This document shows positions 63,201 to 64,000 of a DNA stretch of 64,000 nt, piece by piece; the first letter of the stretch is position 1, and the number at the start of each line of letters is the position of its first letter. The notes under the pieces were generated by a model. That model was not told the origin of the DNA, ran no database searches, and saw only the letters and a program-made list of their open reading frames with translations. The position numbers and the translations under genes are program-made. Origin of the DNA: Puffinus mauretanicus (taxonomy: Eukaryota; Chordata; Aves; Procellariiformes; Procellariidae); the NCBI GenBank assembly GCA_023333565.1, contig JAJKFH010002480.1, positions 434,001 to 498,000 on the forward strand. Direction: 5' to 3'.

Positions 63201-64000
63201 AAAGGTGCTTATGCTTAGAAAGCAGCTGTGTGGGCTGCTTTTTTATTGGATCTTGGATCCGAGAAGGGAACCATGCTATGTGGTTTTGTTTTTTTCCCCT
63301 AACTTATAAATGGTATAAGTGCGAAGCTTAGCCAATCTTGGAAATTCTTGGATTAAATAATTTCAGAATGGAAGTTGTTTGGTTCAGGCTAGAGAATCTT
63401 TCTCCTTTCTGCATAACCCATCAGGGCTTTTTTCTCTTGGCTGCCTCCTGCTTTTTGTGGACCTCTGTTTTGATTAATATTCCAGGCTTTCTGAGGAAAA
63501 TGTGTGGTGAAGAGGGATGGTGATAGTAGAGGAGTGACTTCTGAATTTGGATCTAGCCCTTCAATGAGATAATGCATGGTGTTTATGTTTCAGAGACTAA
63601 GAAGCACTTCTGTTCTCTAGGTTTTGTTCTTGAAAGAAATGTATTTTATTGGTGGGGAATTCCAGATTGGGCATCTGGAGGTGCTTAAATGAAATGTGCC
63701 TTCCATATTGAGACCTGCATCCTGGTAAATCAGGCAATTGCAAGTGCAGGAACTTCTAAGGCTTGGTTCACCAATATTTTTGTGTTAGTGTGGGTTTTTT
63801 TGTTTTGTTTTTTACAGAAACTAAAGGCAATTGAGCAGCTGAAAGAACAAGCAGCTGCTGGCAAACAGCTAGAGAAGAATCAGGTACTGTTAAATTTTAC
63901 ACAGTTTATTCAAGTTTCATTTTATAATAAGCTACATCTGTGACATCTTGTGCTTTTTTGTTCTAGCTGGAGAAGATTCAGAAAGAAACCGCTCTCCTTC
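48219..64000 (+). CDS. EIF2A: Eukaryotic translation initiation factor 2A (3' end truncated by window)
   Basis: Thirteen full coding exons and 34 bases of a fourteenth give 1729 bases (576 codons). Vertebrate EIF2A has about 585 residues, so only some ten codons are missing. All introns are GT-AG and the frame is continuous. Residues 1 to about 430 form the WD-type beta-propeller. Landmarks are GLYMVNGPP, FAWCNGEK, AVCLEFSPKN, NNEVHFFENNNFN, VAVYVPGSKGAPSFVRLYQY, GASYYGEQTLHYIATNGE and GHILVLAGFGNLRGQMEVWD. The remainder is a basic disordered linker and a charged C-terminal helix. EIF2A is a monomeric factor linked to GTP-independent Met-tRNAi delivery, non-AUG and stress-time initiation; its exact role is debated. 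The start has A at -3 and G at +4. Introns (0.4-2.8 kb) hold no other gene I recognise. Confidence 0.98.
48247..51084 (+). other. EIF2A: EIF2A intron 1 (2.8 kb)
   Basis: The CpG island continues to about 48540. A CR1 3' fragment lies at 50238-50500, followed by GC-rich sequence to about 50760. Open frames here follow base composition and the repeat. Confidence 0.85.
50238..50500 (+). mobile_element. CR1 LINE 3' UTR fragment
   Basis: The order CCAGACTCTTGTTTTGTGGT, GACAGGCAATGGGCTCAAAT, CACTTAAACATAAGAAAAA, GGCAGCCCAGAGAGGCTGTGG, GGGATATTCA matches the CR1 3' end on the plus strand. It is 5' truncated, diverged, and in sense orientation within EIF2A intron 1. The right end is approximate. Confidence 0.8.
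51085..51154 (+). CDS. EIF2A: EIF2A coding exon 2
   Basis: The exon encodes VRGSEGLYMVNGPPSFTEST and AFQ (10-32), the first propeller strands. It is flanked by CTTCTAG and AAG|GTACTG. Confidence 0.96.
51491..51565 (+). CDS. EIF2A: EIF2A coding exon 3
   Basis: The exon encodes RDSGKNCKAVAFSKDGSLFA and WCNGEK (33-57). The acceptor is CTTTAG. The frame requires the donor at GAAAA|GTTGGT, a weak match to consensus. Confidence 0.92.
53018..53136 (+). CDS. EIF2A: EIF2A coding exon 4
   Basis: The exon encodes VNIVNVASAELLRSFDLPKA through NNVLATWQAYT (58-97). It is flanked by GGTTCCAG and ACAA|GTGAGT. Confidence 0.96.
54296..54395 (+). CDS. EIF2A: EIF2A coding exon 5
   Basis: The exon encodes TAKDGTAGVPNLQLHDVKTG through SFIQKKMQN (98-130). 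It is flanked by TTGCAG and CTG|GTAAAT. Confidence 0.96.
54788..54870 (+). CDS. EIF2A: EIF2A coding exon 6
   Basis: The exon encodes WCPCWADDESICARNVNNEV and HFFENNNF (131-158). The donor TTTA|GTACGC is atypical but gives the conserved FNTIANK junction. Confidence 0.94.
55443..55534. repeat. T/G-rich low-complexity tract in EIF2A intron 6
   Basis: Irregular TTTGG and GGTTT units over about 90 bases, the complement of the A/C tract at 30374-30432. Few A and C residues interrupt it. Confidence 0.8.
56246..56319 (+). CDS. EIF2A: EIF2A coding exon 7
   Basis: The exon encodes NTIANKLHLQKVNDFVLSPG and AQPTK (159-183). It is preceded by a long T tract and CCAG, followed by AAG|GTACTT. Confidence 0.96.
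56437..56581 (+). CDS. EIF2A: EIF2A coding exon 8
   Basis: The exon encodes VAVYVPGSKGAPSFVRLYQY through KVTMLWNKK (184-231), a highly conserved propeller segment. It is flanked by GTTTTAG and AAAG|GTATAA. Confidence 0.97.
57476..57592 (+). CDS. EIF2A: EIF2A coding exon 9
   Basis: The exon encodes ATAVLVIASTEVDKTGASYY through NGESVVVQL (232-270). It is flanked by CTATTAG and TTGC|GTAAGT. Confidence 0.97.
59806..60377 (+). CDS. EIF2A: EIF2A coding exon 10 (572 nt, largest)
   Basis: The exon encodes residues 271-461: PKNGPIYDVVWNPNSVEFCA, the FMPAKATVFNLKCDPVFDFG block, the GHILVLAGFGNLRGQMEVWD blade, DSTYFAWCPDGEHLVTATCA, then WQVSWQPFLDGVFPAK and the proline-rich linker ending RNKPVTSSKL. 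It closes the propeller. It is flanked by CCTTTAG and CTT|GTAAGT. Confidence 0.98.
61739..61855 (+). CDS. EIF2A: EIF2A coding exon 11
   Basis: The exon encodes HEDEPPQNMKPQSGSSDKPP through KHEAKKAAKQ (462-500), a basic disordered linker. It is flanked by CCTGCAG and CAG|GTACTG. Confidence 0.96.
62745..62873 (+). CDS. EIF2A: EIF2A coding exon 12
   Basis: The exon encodes EAKADVNQESTQSSASQNAP through DKKIKNLKK (501-543). The S/Q/A-rich middle is the least conserved part of the protein. It is flanked by TTTACAG and AAG|GTGAGG. Confidence 0.96.
63818..63883 (+). CDS. EIF2A: EIF2A coding exon 13
   Basis: The exon encodes KLKAIEQLKEQAAAGKQLEK and NQ (544-565), the start of the charged C-terminal helix. 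It is flanked by TTTACAG and CAG|GTACTG. Confidence 0.97.
63967..64000 (+). CDS. EIF2A: EIF2A coding exon 14, cut by window end
   Basis: After TTCTAG the frame reads LEKIQKETALL, as expected for the last EIF2A exon. About ten further codons and the stop lie outside the window. Confidence 0.95.
   Translation, partial: MEKIQKETALL

Overview
The window is a piece of a vertebrate nuclear genome, almost certainly avian. The evidence is long GT-AG introns, CpG-island promoters, CR1 LINE fragments (one with the 8-bp CR1 tail unit ATTCTGTG), and three genes that follow the vertebrate order TSC22D2 - SERP1 - EIF2A. The sequence alone does not name the species.

Layout. Bases 1 to about 7030 are AT-rich upstream DNA with no supported gene. 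A CpG island at about 7030-8500 carries the TSC22D2 promoter, a probable GC-rich 5' leader with two short uORFs, and the very large first coding exon. TSC22D2 (+) has four coding exons (8059-10052, 27073-27144, 36236-36287, 37065-37310). Together they encode 787 residues ending in a TSC box and leucine zipper. Its 3' UTR runs to about 38425. The interval 38426-45854 holds CR1 remnants and an unassigned CpG island (about 41640-42560). That island contains an open frame that begins at a strong-Kozak ATG and stays open to a consensus splice donor. SERP1 (-) has three coding exons at 47412-47880 encoding a 66-residue tail-anchored ER protein, with a long 3' UTR down to about 45855. A 338-bp GC-rich gap separates its start codon from that of EIF2A (+). 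EIF2A runs from 48219 to the window end, with thirteen complete coding exons and the first 34 bases of a fourteenth, for 576 codons.

How the genes relate. SERP1 (RAMP4) stabilises nascent membrane proteins at the Sec61 translocon and is induced by ER stress. EIF2A is a beta-propeller protein linked to alternative Met-tRNAi delivery. The two share one divergent CpG promoter. It contains ACGT-core motifs of the ATF6/XBP1 type, ETS-like sites and a YY1-type motif over the EIF2A start codon, so co-regulation under stress is plausible. TSC22D2 is a leucine-zipper regulator with its own CRE-containing promoter.

Limits. Exon boundaries come from splice motifs, frame continuity and recalled family sequence. 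Transcription starts, polyadenylation sites and repeat subfamilies are inferred. No dramatic new system is visible. The best leads are the orphan CpG island, a CpG-rich patch in TSC22D2 intron 2 that could be an alternative first exon, and the motif cluster between SERP1 and EIF2A.
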